Part shown: in pieces, positions 44,494-51,071 of the stretch
How the letters are laid out: every line of letters starts with the position of its first letter
How positions within the stretch are numbered: the stretch's first letter is position 1
NCBI RefSeq assembly: GCF_008806755.1
Contig: NZ_WAAU01000030.1
Span: 35,702 to 99,701, forward strand
Direction: 5' to 3'
DNA: 64,000 bases
Source of the DNA: Tenacibaculum aiptasiae
Lineage (GTDB): Bacteria > Bacteroidota > Bacteroidia > Flavobacteriales > Flavobacteriaceae
Position numbers and translations under genes: made by a program
The notes under the pieces: model-generated
What the model was told of the DNA's origin: nothing
The model's database searches: none
Seen by the model: only the letters and a program-made list of their open reading frames with translations

Positions 44494-45312
44494 TTATTTT
44501 TTTATAATTATTTTACTGTTTACCACATCCTTGATAGGCAAAACAATTTTACCATCAGTTGTTGTTACTGTAAAACATATATTGTCTATTGCTGTAACTA
44601 CTCCTTCAACATCTCCTATCACTACTTTTTCACCGATTCCTATATTCTTTCTTGAATAGTAACCAAAAAGCAATCTAGAAACTGCATCTCTTGCACCTAA
44701 ACCAAAAGCTATTGTAAAAGCTAAAAGTACTGACCCTATTAATAGAGTTAAGTTACTTTTTATTACAGAAGTATCTACTCCTGCTTGATCTAAAGCTGTT
44801 ATTGATAAAAATACAACTATTAAGTAAAACGCTATATTCCCTACTAAATTGCCTCCTGAAATTTCTAAAGACTTAAACATTGATTGAATAGCCTTCTTTA
44901 CAATTGTTCCTAAGTAAGCACCAGCAACAAAAATTCCAAGAGCTGTTAATAATTTAGGTAAATACGCAAAAAAGCTTTGTATTCCTTCAGAAATGACATT
45001 TATTCCAAAAATATTAGAACCAGCCATAACAAATGTTAATATTAAAAACCATTTTAATACGGCTAAAATCACATTGGTTAGTACTATATTAATAGTACTA
45101 TTTCCAAAAATCTCTGTCTTTCTTAATTTTTTCGACCATTCATCTATTTTAGTTTTTGCTAGAGCTTTTCTAACTATGTATAAGAATACTTTAATAATTA
45201 TCCAAGCTAAAATCACAAAACTAATAAAACCTAATACTGTAGGTAATGAGTCTTCAATACTTTTAAAAATATTGCCAAAAGCGTTAAAAATATCTATTTG
45301 CAAGGCGTTCAT
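44494..45312 (-). CDS. MscS-related mechanosensitive channel-like protein
   Basis: A 272-aa membrane protein with helices at about 22-45, 75-100, 114-137, 157-178 and 186-207. The TM_helix-type repeat LLTALGIFVAGAYLGTIVKKAI and the pore-like AFTIAFGLGARDAVSRLLFGYY followed by a beta-domain (GIGEKVVIGDVEGVVTAIDN, IVLPIKDVVNSKII) place it among MscS/CmpX-like channels. It is the third gene of the ECF sigma operon, so it is probably induced by envelope or osmotic stress. Confidence 0.85.
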   Translation of the reverse strand: MNALQIDIFNAFGNIFKSIEDSLPTVLGFISFVILAWIIIKVFLYIVRKALAKTKIDEWSKKLRKTEIFGNSTINIVLTNVILAVLKWFLILTFVMAGSNIFGINVISEGIQSFFAYLPKLLTALGIFVAGAYLGTIVKKAIQSMFKSLEISGGNLVGNIAFYLIVVFLSITALDQAGVDTSVIKSNLTLLIGSVLLAFTIAFGLGARDAVSRLLFGYYSRKNIGIGEKVVIGDVEGVVTAIDNICFTVTTTDGKIVLPIKDVVNSKIIIKK

Positions 45313-45340
45313 AATGATAGTGTGTTATGGTTGTATATAT

Positions 45341-45544
45341 TTAGTTTTGGTTATTTTCCTCTTCAGATTCTTTTTTAGGCGTACCTCCTCCTAATAAATC
45401 AGCTATTGTATTTGGGTATTTTACCACAAATAAATCAGCCATATCTATTGAAAGCTTAATCATTGCCACATCATTAAGTACTTTTTCTTTAAGTACCTCT
45501 GGCAACTCTTCACTATGTAATATTTTCTTAAATGGATTATCCAT
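45341..45544 (-). CDS. 67-residue protein of the ECF sigma operon
   Basis: A small soluble protein of 67 aa: a helical part (EELPEVLKEKVLNDVAMIKLSIDMADLF) and a glycine/acidic tail (LLGGGTPKKESEEENNQN). No membrane helix is present. It starts 5 bp after the sigma gene and ends 28 bp before the channel gene, so it is part of the operon. It has no zinc motif or other anti-sigma signature that I recognise, yet its position is where anti-sigma factors usually lie; role unknown. Confidence 0.75.
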   Translation of the reverse strand: MDNPFKKILHSEELPEVLKEKVLNDVAMIKLSIDMADLFVVKYPNTIADLLGGGTPKKESEEENNQN

Positions 45545-45549
45545 AATTA

Positions 45550-46119
45550 TTACAATTTGTTATACGCTTTTACTACTTTTTCTTTGGCTCTTTTTAAACG
45601 CATTTTTACTGCGCTATCCCCCAACTCTAATAATACTGAGATTTCTTTAATAGACATATCATCTTGATACTTCATTAATAAAATCATTTTCTCCGAAGGA
45701 GATATCATTTCGAGTGCTTTAGCTAATTTATCAGATTTTAACTCAAATAAATCAGCATCATCTATTTCATCTTCGTTTGTTTCTTCTTTAATTTGGTCTG
45801 TTACTACTGTTACTCTTTCCTTTTTCTTTTCCTTATTTCTTTGCACGTAATTTACACAGAAATTATAAGTAAAGGAATATAGCCATGTAGAAAACTTAGA
45901 TCTTCCTTTGAAAGTTCTTAGTTTTACAAATAGGCGTATAAAAACATCGTGGGTTAAGTCTTGAGCTTCTTCTTTGCTCTTAGAAAAACCATAGCACTTG
46001 TTATATACAACAGCAGCATAGCGGTCGTACAAAACAGCGAACAAATGAGTATCATTTTTCTCCACTATTTTAGCAACCAGCTCTTCATCACTAAATTTTG
46101 TAGCATCAAGACTTTTCAA
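45550..46119 (-). CDS. ECF-type RNA polymerase sigma factor
   Basis: A 189-aa sigma factor with region 2 (HLFAVLYDRYAAVVYNKCYG, then DLTHDVFIRLF and FSTWLYSFTYNFCVNYVQR, about 26-97) and region 4 (MISPSEKMILLMKYQDDMSIKEISVLLELGDSAVKMRLKRAK, about 136-177), separated by an acidic linker. The start is TTG at 46119, since an in-frame TAG lies two codons upstream. Promoter P1 lies upstream with a leader of about 37 nt. No FecR or TonB receptor is near, so this is not the iron-uptake type. Autoregulation is inferred from the repeated motif. Confidence 0.9.
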   Translation of the reverse strand: MKSLDATKFSDEELVAKIVEKNDTHLFAVLYDRYAAVVYNKCYGFSKSKEEAQDLTHDVFIRLFVKLRTFKGRSKFSTWLYSFTYNFCVNYVQRNKEKKKERVTVVTDQIKEETNEDEIDDADLFELKSDKLAKALEMISPSEKMILLMKYQDDMSIKEISVLLELGDSAVKMRLKRAKEKVVKAYNKL

Positions 46120-46159
46120 GGGCTAAGTTTGATTTCCTTATGGTTATAATTAGACTTGC

Positions 46160-46190
46160 TATTTAGACACTTTATTTTAGAAGAAGTCAC
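46160..46190 (-). promoter_or_regulatory. ECF-type promoter P1 of the sigma factor operon
   Basis: On the minus strand GTGACTT (46190-46184), 13 nt, GTGTCTAAATA (46170-46160). It is the same element as P2 and P3. The leader downstream contains ATTATAACCATAA, which recurs downstream of P3 (13 identical bases, plus-strand 46138-46150 and 44122-44134). Confidence 0.7.
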
Positions 46191-46341
46191 TTTTATTTTT
46201 CTCTTCAAAGTTCGAAATTAACAATTCTTTAACAGATTGGAAAATTTTATAAAAAAAATTCTCCCTTTTTGTAACATTCATATAACATCTTACGTATAAG
46301 AATATGTAAGCCAATAGATAATTAAAATATTTCGTAATTAC

Positions 46342-47205
46342 ATGAGACAACTTAAGATTACAAAACAGGTTACCAATAGAGAAACCGCATCTTTAGATAA
46401 ATATTTACAGGAAATAGGAAAGGTAGATTTAATTACTGCCGATGAAGAAGTTGAATTAGCACAAAGAATCAAAGCTGGTGACCAAAGAGCCTTAGAAAAA
46501 TTAACTAAAGCTAACTTACGTTTTGTAGTTTCTGTAGCAAAACAATACCAAAACCAAGGATTAACTTTACCTGATTTAATTAATGAAGGTAATTTAGGTT
46601 TAATTAAAGCTGCTAAGCGCTTCGATGAAACTCGTGGTTTTAAATTTATCTCATATGCTGTTTGGTGGATTCGTCAATCTATATTACAAGCTTTAGCTGA
46701 ACAATCTCGTATTGTACGTTTACCTTTAAATAAAATTGGTTCTATTAATAAAATCAATAAAATGTATGCTTTCTTAGAGCAAGAAAATGAAAGACCTCCA
46801 AGTCCTGAAGAGATTGCTAAGAAATTAGACATGACTGTTAACGACGTAAAAGAGTCTATGAAAAACTCTGGACGTCACGTATCTATGGATGCTCCATTAA
46901 TTGAAGGTGAAGATTCTAACTTATATGATGTATTAAACTCAGGTGAATCTCCAAATCCAGATAGAACTTTATTACACGAATCTTTACGTATTGAAATTAA
47001 CCGTGCCTTAGAAACATTAACTCCTCGTGAGGCTGATGTTGTTAAGTTATACTTTGGTTTAGGTGAGCACCAACCAATGACTTTAGAAGAAATTGGTGAA
47101 ACTTTCGATTTAACTCGTGAGCGTGTAAGACAAATTAAAGAAAAAGCCATTCGTAGATTAAAGCATACATCTCGAAGCAAAATCTTAATGACTTACTTAG
47201 GTTAA
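46342..47205 (+). CDS. rpoD: Primary sigma factor RpoD/SigA
   Basis: A 287-aa sigma-70 lacking region 1.1, the normal form in Bacteroidota. [27 protein letters not shown] is region 1.2, [58 protein letters not shown] regions 2.1-2.4, [15 protein letters not shown] and [22 protein letters not shown] region 4. It recognises the TTG-N-TAnnTTTG promoters seen across this window. A monocistronic unit ending at its own terminator; it diverges from the ECF operon. Confidence 0.97.
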   Translation: MRQLKITKQVTNRETASLDKYLQEIGKVDLITADEEVELAQRIKAGDQRALEKLTKANLRFVVSVAKQYQNQGLTLPDLINEGNLGLIKAAKRFDETRGFKFISYAVWWIRQSILQALAEQSRIVRLPLNKIGSINKINKMYAFLEQENERPPSPEEIAKKLDMTVNDVKESMKNSGRHVSMDAPLIEGEDSNLYDVLNSGESPNPDRTLLHESLRIEINRALETLTPREADVVKLYFGLGEHQPMTLEEIGETFDLTRERVRQIKEKAIRRLKHTSRSKILMTYLG

Positions 47206-47248
47206 AAACTAACAGCTATAGTTATATAACTATATTTTTATATGATAA

Positions 47249-47274
47249 AAAACTCTCGATTACTCGAGAGTTTT
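47249..47274 (+). terminator. Terminator of rpoD
   Basis: AAAACTCTCGA (47249-47259) pairs with TCGAGAGTTTT (47264-47274), then CTTTTTTATT. Confidence 0.85.
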
Positions 47275-47301
47275 CTTTTTTATTCACTTTATAGTTTTAA
47301 C

Positions 47302-47309
47302 TATATTTG
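47302..47309 (+). promoter_or_regulatory. Promoter -7 box of rpe
   Basis: TATATTTG matches TAnnTTTG, 27 bp before the ATG. The leader contains an ACAACAACACAACAACA run resembling that of purH. Confidence 0.6.
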
Positions 47310-47336
47310 CCACTCACAACAACACAACAACATATA

Positions 47337-47993
47337 ATGGAAAAACTAGTAGCTCCTTCAATTTTAGCAGCTGATTTTGGAAATCTACAACGAGATGTAG
47401 AAATGGTTAACAATAGTAAAGCCGATTGGTTTCATATTGATATTATGGACGGAGTATTTGTTCCTAATATTTCTTTTGGAATGCCTGTTTTAAAAGCAAT
47501 ATCTAAGCACGCAAATAAAACTATTGATGTACACTTAATGATTGTAGATCCTGATAGGTACATTAATACTTTTGCAGAATTAGGAGCAGATATTTTAACA
47601 GTACACTACGAAGCTTGTACACATTTACACAGAACAATACAAGCAATTAAAGCTGCAGGAATGAAAGCTGGAGTTGCTTTAAATCCACATACTCCTATAG
47701 CTGTTTTAGAAGATATCATTGAAGATTTAGACTTGGTGTGTATTATGAGTGTTAATCCTGGTTTTGGTGGGCAATCTTTTATAGAAAATACTTACAAAAA
47801 AGTTTCTCAATTAAAACACTTAATAGAGTTTACAAGTTCTAAATGTAAAATTGAAATTGACGGAGGCGTGAGTGATCAAAATGCAAATAAACTTATTGAA
47901 GCTGGAGCTGATGTTTTAGTTGCAGGTAGTTTTGTTTTTAAAAGTGATAACCCTACTGAAACAATTTCAAATTTAAAAGATATTATTAATTAA
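47337..47993 (+). CDS. rpe: Ribulose-phosphate 3-epimerase
   Basis: A 218-aa TIM barrel that interconverts ribulose-5-phosphate and xylulose-5-phosphate in the pentose phosphate pathway. LVAPSILAADFGNLQ is the canonical start; WFHIDIMDGVFVPNISFG and DVHLMI carry metal-binding histidine and aspartate residues, and VNPGFGGQSFI and EIDGGVS the phosphate and second aspartate sites. ATG 47337 is chosen; a TTG ten codons upstream falls in the promoter box. A perfect terminator follows. Confidence 0.96.
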   Translation: MEKLVAPSILAADFGNLQRDVEMVNNSKADWFHIDIMDGVFVPNISFGMPVLKAISKHANKTIDVHLMIVDPDRYINTFAELGADILTVHYEACTHLHRTIQAIKAAGMKAGVALNPHTPIAVLEDIIEDLDLVCIMSVNPGFGGQSFIENTYKKVSQLKHLIEFTSSKCKIEIDGGVSDQNANKLIEAGADVLVAGSFVFKSDNPTETISNLKDIIN

Positions 47994-48017
47994 GTTAAAT
48001 AAACTCTTTAAAATATA

Positions 48018-48050
48018 TAAAGGCAATTTTATTAACTAAAATTGCCTTTA
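48018..48050 (+). terminator. Terminator of rpe
   Basis: TAAAGGCAATTTTA (48018-48031) pairs with TAAAATTGCCTTTA (48037-48050) around TTAAC, followed by ATTTTCCC. Confidence 0.8.
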
Positions 48051-48096
48051 ATTTTCCCTACTAAAACCTTAAATAAATAGTAGATTTTATCTGTTC

Positions 48097-48252
48097 TTAA
48101 GTTTGATCTCCACAAAAAGGTTTGTTCATACAAACATAACCATCAGGAAGAGGATCACATGTTAAACACATAACATAAATCCAACCACCTTTGATAGATT
48201 TCTGTTCTGATTTATTTAAAACTGAACCTAAGTTTGATAAATTTTTTAACAT
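48097..48252 (-). CDS. Double-glycine-leader mini-peptide (bacteriocin/pheromone-like)
   Basis: A 51-aa frame, ATG 48252 to TAA 48097. The first 23 residues have the flavobacterial GG-leader pattern: MLKNLSNLG, then LNKSEQKSIKGG, with Gly22-Gly23 as the cleavage site. The 28-residue core starts WIYVMCLTCD and has four cysteines (29, 32, 41, 47), acidic and aromatic residues, and ends CGDQT. A full promoter (TTG-N18-TATTTTTG) lies just upstream. No C39-peptidase transporter or modification enzyme is in the window. Family by leader; function unknown. Confidence 0.75.
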   Translation of the reverse strand: MLKNLSNLGSVLNKSEQKSIKGGWIYVMCLTCDPLPDGYVCMNKPFCGDQT

Positions 48253-48272
48253 AATAAAGTATTTTATTTTCT

Positions 48273-48301
48273 CAAAAATAGATTATAATAAATAAGCTCA
48301 A
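48273..48301 (-). promoter_or_regulatory. Sigma-A-type promoter of the GG-leader peptide gene
   Basis: On the minus strand TTG (48301-48299), 18 nt, TATTTTTG (48280-48273); the ATG is 20 nt downstream of the box. Confidence 0.7.
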
Positions 48302-48341
48302 GCAAAAAAAACCGTAATATAAGTAAGGATATTCCTTACTT

Positions 48342-48761
48342 TTAAAATTGCTCTAACAAATAGTAAATCAAGTCCGTAGTAGTAACAATACCTACCAATT
48401 TACCTTCATCAACCACTGGTAAAGCATGAAATTCTTTTTTAGATAAAATTTCTGCTACTTCTTTAATTGTTGTTGATGAGCTAACCGTTACTAAGTTTTT
48501 AGCCATTACTTGATCAATAGTAAACATGTTATATACCACTGTATCAACATCTGTCTCATCATCATTTATTGCATCTGCAAAACTAATTCTTAACAAATCA
48601 GTATAACTTAACATTCCTTTTATTTCCGAGCCACTTACTACTGGAATATGCCTTATACGTTCTCTTTTAAATAATTCTTCTGCACGTAATAAATCATCTG
48701 TACTACTCAATGTAATTACATTTTTACTCATAATTACTGATACTGGCGTTCTTTTTTTCAT
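48342..48761 (-). CDS. CBS-domain pair protein
   Basis: A 139-aa protein made of two CBS motifs: VSVIMSKNVITLSSTDDLL...HIPVVSGSEIKGMLSYTDLL (about 7-58) and IDQVMAKNLVTVSSSTTIKEVAEIL...ALPVVDEGKLVGIVTTTDLI (about 77-134). Such stand-alone pairs bind adenine nucleotides and act as energy or redox sensors on partner proteins. It is divergent from a Crp/Fnr regulator gene, with an Fnr-like palindrome between them. Partner unknown. Confidence 0.9.
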   Translation of the reverse strand: MKKRTPVSVIMSKNVITLSSTDDLLRAEELFKRERIRHIPVVSGSEIKGMLSYTDLLRISFADAINDDETDVDTVVYNMFTIDQVMAKNLVTVSSSTTIKEVAEILSKKEFHALPVVDEGKLVGIVTTTDLIYYLLEQF

Positions 48762-48823
48762 TTTTATATGATTTTATTATTTATTTCTATATCAAATTTC
48801 AGAAATAAATCCCTTAGAAAAAC

Positions 48824-48835
48824 TGATTAAAATCA
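48824..48835. promoter_or_regulatory. Fnr-like palindrome between the CBS and Crp/Fnr genes
   Basis: TGAT-TAAA-ATCA matches the core of the Fnr consensus TTGATnnnnATCAA except for the outer bases. It is midway between the divergent genes, where it could serve autoregulation. Confidence 0.35.
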
Positions 48836-48869
48836 TATCGTTTTATTTTATTTCTTTGTAAATTATCCC

Positions 48870-49520
48870 TTGAAAACAAAGACAAAATTGATACTAGATT
48901 TAAAAAAACATTACGGATACATATTTGAAGATGAATTAATTAATGAAATCTCAAATTTAGCCGTTTACAAAGAGTTTGAAGCCAATACTATTATTATTGA
49001 TGTTGATAGCTATATGGTTTCTATTCCCTTAATAATTAGCGGTGCTATTAAGATATTAAGAGAAGATAAAGACGGTGATGAACTTGTGCTATACTATATA
49101 GAAAAAGGTGATACATGTGCTATGACGCTTTCTTGCTGTATGGGAGAAACAAAAAGTAAAATTAAAGCTGTAGCTGAAACGGACATTAAACTACTAATGA
49201 TACCTAAAAATAAAATGTCTGAATGGCTTAGTAAATACAAAAGTTGGCAAGAATATATATTACAGAGTTATCATTCTCGACTTAATGAGTTTATTGAAGC
49301 TGTTGACTCTATTGCTTTTTTAAACATGCATGATCGCCTGTATAAGTATCTAAAAGATAAAGCAATGGTTACTAATAATGTTGTTATTTCAGCCACACAT
49401 CAACAAATAGCCAATGATTTACATACTTCAAGAGTTGTTATTTCGCGTTTATTAAAAGCTCTTGAAAAGCAAGAAAAAATAGAATTACATCGTAATCAAA
49501 TAAAAGTATTAGAATTATAA
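48870..49520 (+). CDS. Crp/Fnr-family transcription regulator
   Basis: A 216-aa regulator: cyclic nucleotide-binding-like beta-barrel (about 30-118), dimer helix, and a winged-helix DNA-binding domain (THQQIANDLHTSRVVISRLLKAL, about 176-198). Cys83, Cys89 and Cys90 lie close together (DTCAMTLSCC); the cluster hints at redox, nitrosative or iron-sulfur sensing but the pattern is not that of classical Fnr. The start is TTG 48870, following CCC. The gene converges on the MtfA-like gene, overlapping by 6 bp. Confidence 0.9.
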   Translation: MKTKTKLILDLKKHYGYIFEDELINEISNLAVYKEFEANTIIIDVDSYMVSIPLIISGAIKILREDKDGDELVLYYIEKGDTCAMTLSCCMGETKSKIKAVAETDIKLLMIPKNKMSEWLSKYKSWQEYILQSYHSRLNEFIEAVDSIAFLNMHDRLYKYLKDKAMVTNNVVISATHQQIANDLHTSRVVISRLLKALEKQEKIELHRNQIKVLEL

Positions 49521-50324
49521 TTTGTTAGATTTATAATTCAACATTACTTCAATTTTCTTATACAACACCGGAAATTTCTTTTGTAAATCTTCTGGTGTTT
49601 CGAAGAAATGCTCCATAATTACCGACACAAATTCTAATTTATTTGTAAAAGCATAATCTCTAAAGTAATTAGATTTTTTTATCTGTTCTATATTACTCTT
49701 ATCATTCATAAAGCTCACTATTTCTACAAATACCTTATAAAATATTTTTGCACTTACATCTTTCGATTTACTTCCATGAAAAGTTAATGCATGTGTAAAT
49801 TCATGAATTCCTAAGTTTAAATTATCATTTACAATAATTTCTCCCAATAAAAAATCTTCCCATGAAAAAGCTATTGTTTTAAATCGAGGGTTGAATTCTC
49901 CCTTATGGTATTGTTTTGTTGATAGTGAATAAAAACTTTTAGGATAAATTATAATCTTATCGAAAGTTGTGGTTATATATCTTCTCATACCAAAAGTCAA
50001 TTTTACATAAGAAGAAGCTATCAAAACTTTAATCTCTGGTGTTAACTCTATATCTCCTCTTTCTATAAAATCATACTTTCTAAAAAAATGCACTAACCTA
50101 TGCTCAAAATATTCTTTTTCCTTATTATTAAGTCTAGCATAAAAAGACACATTTTCTACTAAAAAATCTTTCTTTTTCTTCGGAAGTTTCTTCTTTACTA
50201 AATAGAAGTGTACAAAAATTGGCTTATTAAAAACAGTAACATAGATTCTTTCAAAAATATTTATTCCTACTCCTAAAAAACTTATTAAAACTCCGGTATA
50301 CTTTATGACTGAAAAATATTTCAT
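49515..50324 (-). CDS. MtfA-like zinc-dependent peptidase (M90)
   Basis: A 269-aa protein with one N-terminal hydrophobic segment (about 7-22) and the zinc-binding HEFTH at 174-178 (GIHEFTHALTFHG), with a downstream glutamate region NKLEFVSVIMEHFFETPE that supplies the third ligand in this family. MtfA relatives are aminopeptidases that also bind the regulator Mlc in enterics; the Mlc part is not expected here. A perfect 22-bp palindrome lies 21 bp upstream of the ATG. Confidence 0.8.
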   Translation of the reverse strand: MKYFSVIKYTGVLISFLGVGINIFERIYVTVFNKPIFVHFYLVKKKLPKKKKDFLVENVSFYARLNNKEKEYFEHRLVHFFRKYDFIERGDIELTPEIKVLIASSYVKLTFGMRRYITTTFDKIIIYPKSFYSLSTKQYHKGEFNPRFKTIAFSWEDFLLGEIIVNDNLNLGIHEFTHALTFHGSKSKDVSAKIFYKVFVEIVSFMNDKSNIEQIKKSNYFRDYAFTNKLEFVSVIMEHFFETPEDLQKKFPVLYKKIEVMLNYKSNKL

Positions 50325-50344
50325 AACACTAAAATAAAATCCTC

Positions 50345-50366
50345 TTATGTAACAAATGTTACATAA
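50345..50366. promoter_or_regulatory. Perfect 22-bp palindrome (Crp/Fnr-type operator) upstream of the MtfA-like gene
   Basis: Arms TTATGTAAC and GTTACATAA are separated by AAAT. Total length and spacing are those of Crp/Fnr-family sites. The regulator gene next door (48870) is the obvious candidate to bind; this is inferred. Confidence 0.55.
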
Positions 50367-50430
50367 TTTAAAATACTTGTTTTATACTTTTATTGCTCAC
50401 TCAAAAGAGAGTGCACCCCTTTTTCTTTTT

Positions 50431-50468
50431 CCCTAAAAAAAGCAGTAGAACAACTTCTACTGCTTTTT
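50431..50468 (-). terminator. Terminator of tRNA-Arg
   Basis: AAAAAGCAGTAGAA (50437-50450) pairs with TTCTACTGCTTTTT (50455-50468) around CAAC; on the minus strand more T follow. Confidence 0.85.
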
Positions 50469-50474
50469 ATTTTG

Positions 50475-50548
50475 TGACCCAGAGAGGATTCGAACCTCTA
50501 ACCGTCAGAGCCGAAATCTGATATTCTATCCAGTTGAACTACTGGGCC
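50475..50548 (-). tRNA. tRNA-Arg (anticodon TCG)
   Basis: A 74-nt cloverleaf on the minus strand starts GGCCCAGTAGTTCAACTGG. The anticodon stem TCAGA/TCTGA encloses TTTCGGC, anticodon TCG, which reads CGA (Arg). The T-arm contains GGTTCGAATCC, discriminator base A, no encoded CCA. It lies 7 bp after the YqeY gene and is probably co-transcribed with it. Confidence 0.93.
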
Positions 50549-50555
50549 CATTTAG

Positions 50556-51002
50556 TTATCCTAAATTTTTACGGACTATGGTAGAAATTATTTTTCCATC
50601 AGCTTGTCCAGCTAATTGTTTTGAAACAATTCCCATTACTTTACCCATATCTTTCATTCCTTCAGCTCCGACTTTTTCTATGGTTTCTTTTACAACTTTC
50701 TCTATCTCTTCTTCCGAAAGTGCTTCAGGTAAAAACTGTTCTAATACTGCTGCTTCAGCTAATTCTGGTTCAGCTAAATCCTCTCTACCTTGCTCTGAAA
50801 AAACAGCAGCACTATCTTTTCGTTGCTTTACTTGTTTTTGTATAATTTTTAATTCTTCAGCTTCTGAAAGATCACCAGCTCCTGATTCAGTTTTAGCTAA
50901 CATAAAAGCAGATTTTAATGCTCTTAAAGCTGTTAAAGCTACTGTATCTTTAGATTTCATAGCTTCTTTCATTTTATCCATTACTTGTTTTTGCAAACTC
51001 AT
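50556..51002 (-). CDS. YqeY/GatB-like protein
   Basis: A 148-aa helical protein of the GatB_Yqey family: LKSAFMLAKTESGAGDLSEAEELKIIQKQVKQRKDSA in the N-terminal helices and the GatB-like tail domain ending GKIISTIVRKNLG. It is related to the tail of the amidotransferase subunit GatB, but stand-alone members have no settled function, probably tRNA-linked. It sits between ftsZ and tRNA-Arg; a terminator separates it from the division cluster. Confidence 0.9.
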   Translation of the reverse strand: MSLQKQVMDKMKEAMKSKDTVALTALRALKSAFMLAKTESGAGDLSEAEELKIIQKQVKQRKDSAAVFSEQGREDLAEPELAEAAVLEQFLPEALSEEEIEKVVKETIEKVGAEGMKDMGKVMGIVSKQLAGQADGKIISTIVRKNLG

Positions 51003-51021
51003 AGTTATTATTTTTAGTATT

Positions 51022-51049
51022 AAAAAATTCCCGAAAAAATCGGGAATTT
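51022..51049 (-). terminator. Terminator at the end of the division/cell-wall cluster
   Basis: AAATTCCCGA (51025-51034) pairs with TCGGGAATTT (51040-51049); on the minus strand it follows the ftsZ stop at 51072 and is continued by TTT. Confidence 0.75.
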
Positions 51050-51071
51050 AAAAATATATTTTATTATTTAA

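Noticed and set aside
44993-45394. 133-aa plus-strand frame opposite the MscS-like gene
   Set aside because: Antisense to a recognised membrane protein; hydrophobic composition is the mirror of that gene.
50578-51051. 157-aa and 74-aa plus-strand frames opposite the YqeY gene
   Set aside because: Antisense shadows of a well-recognised protein family with no promoter or terminator of their own.
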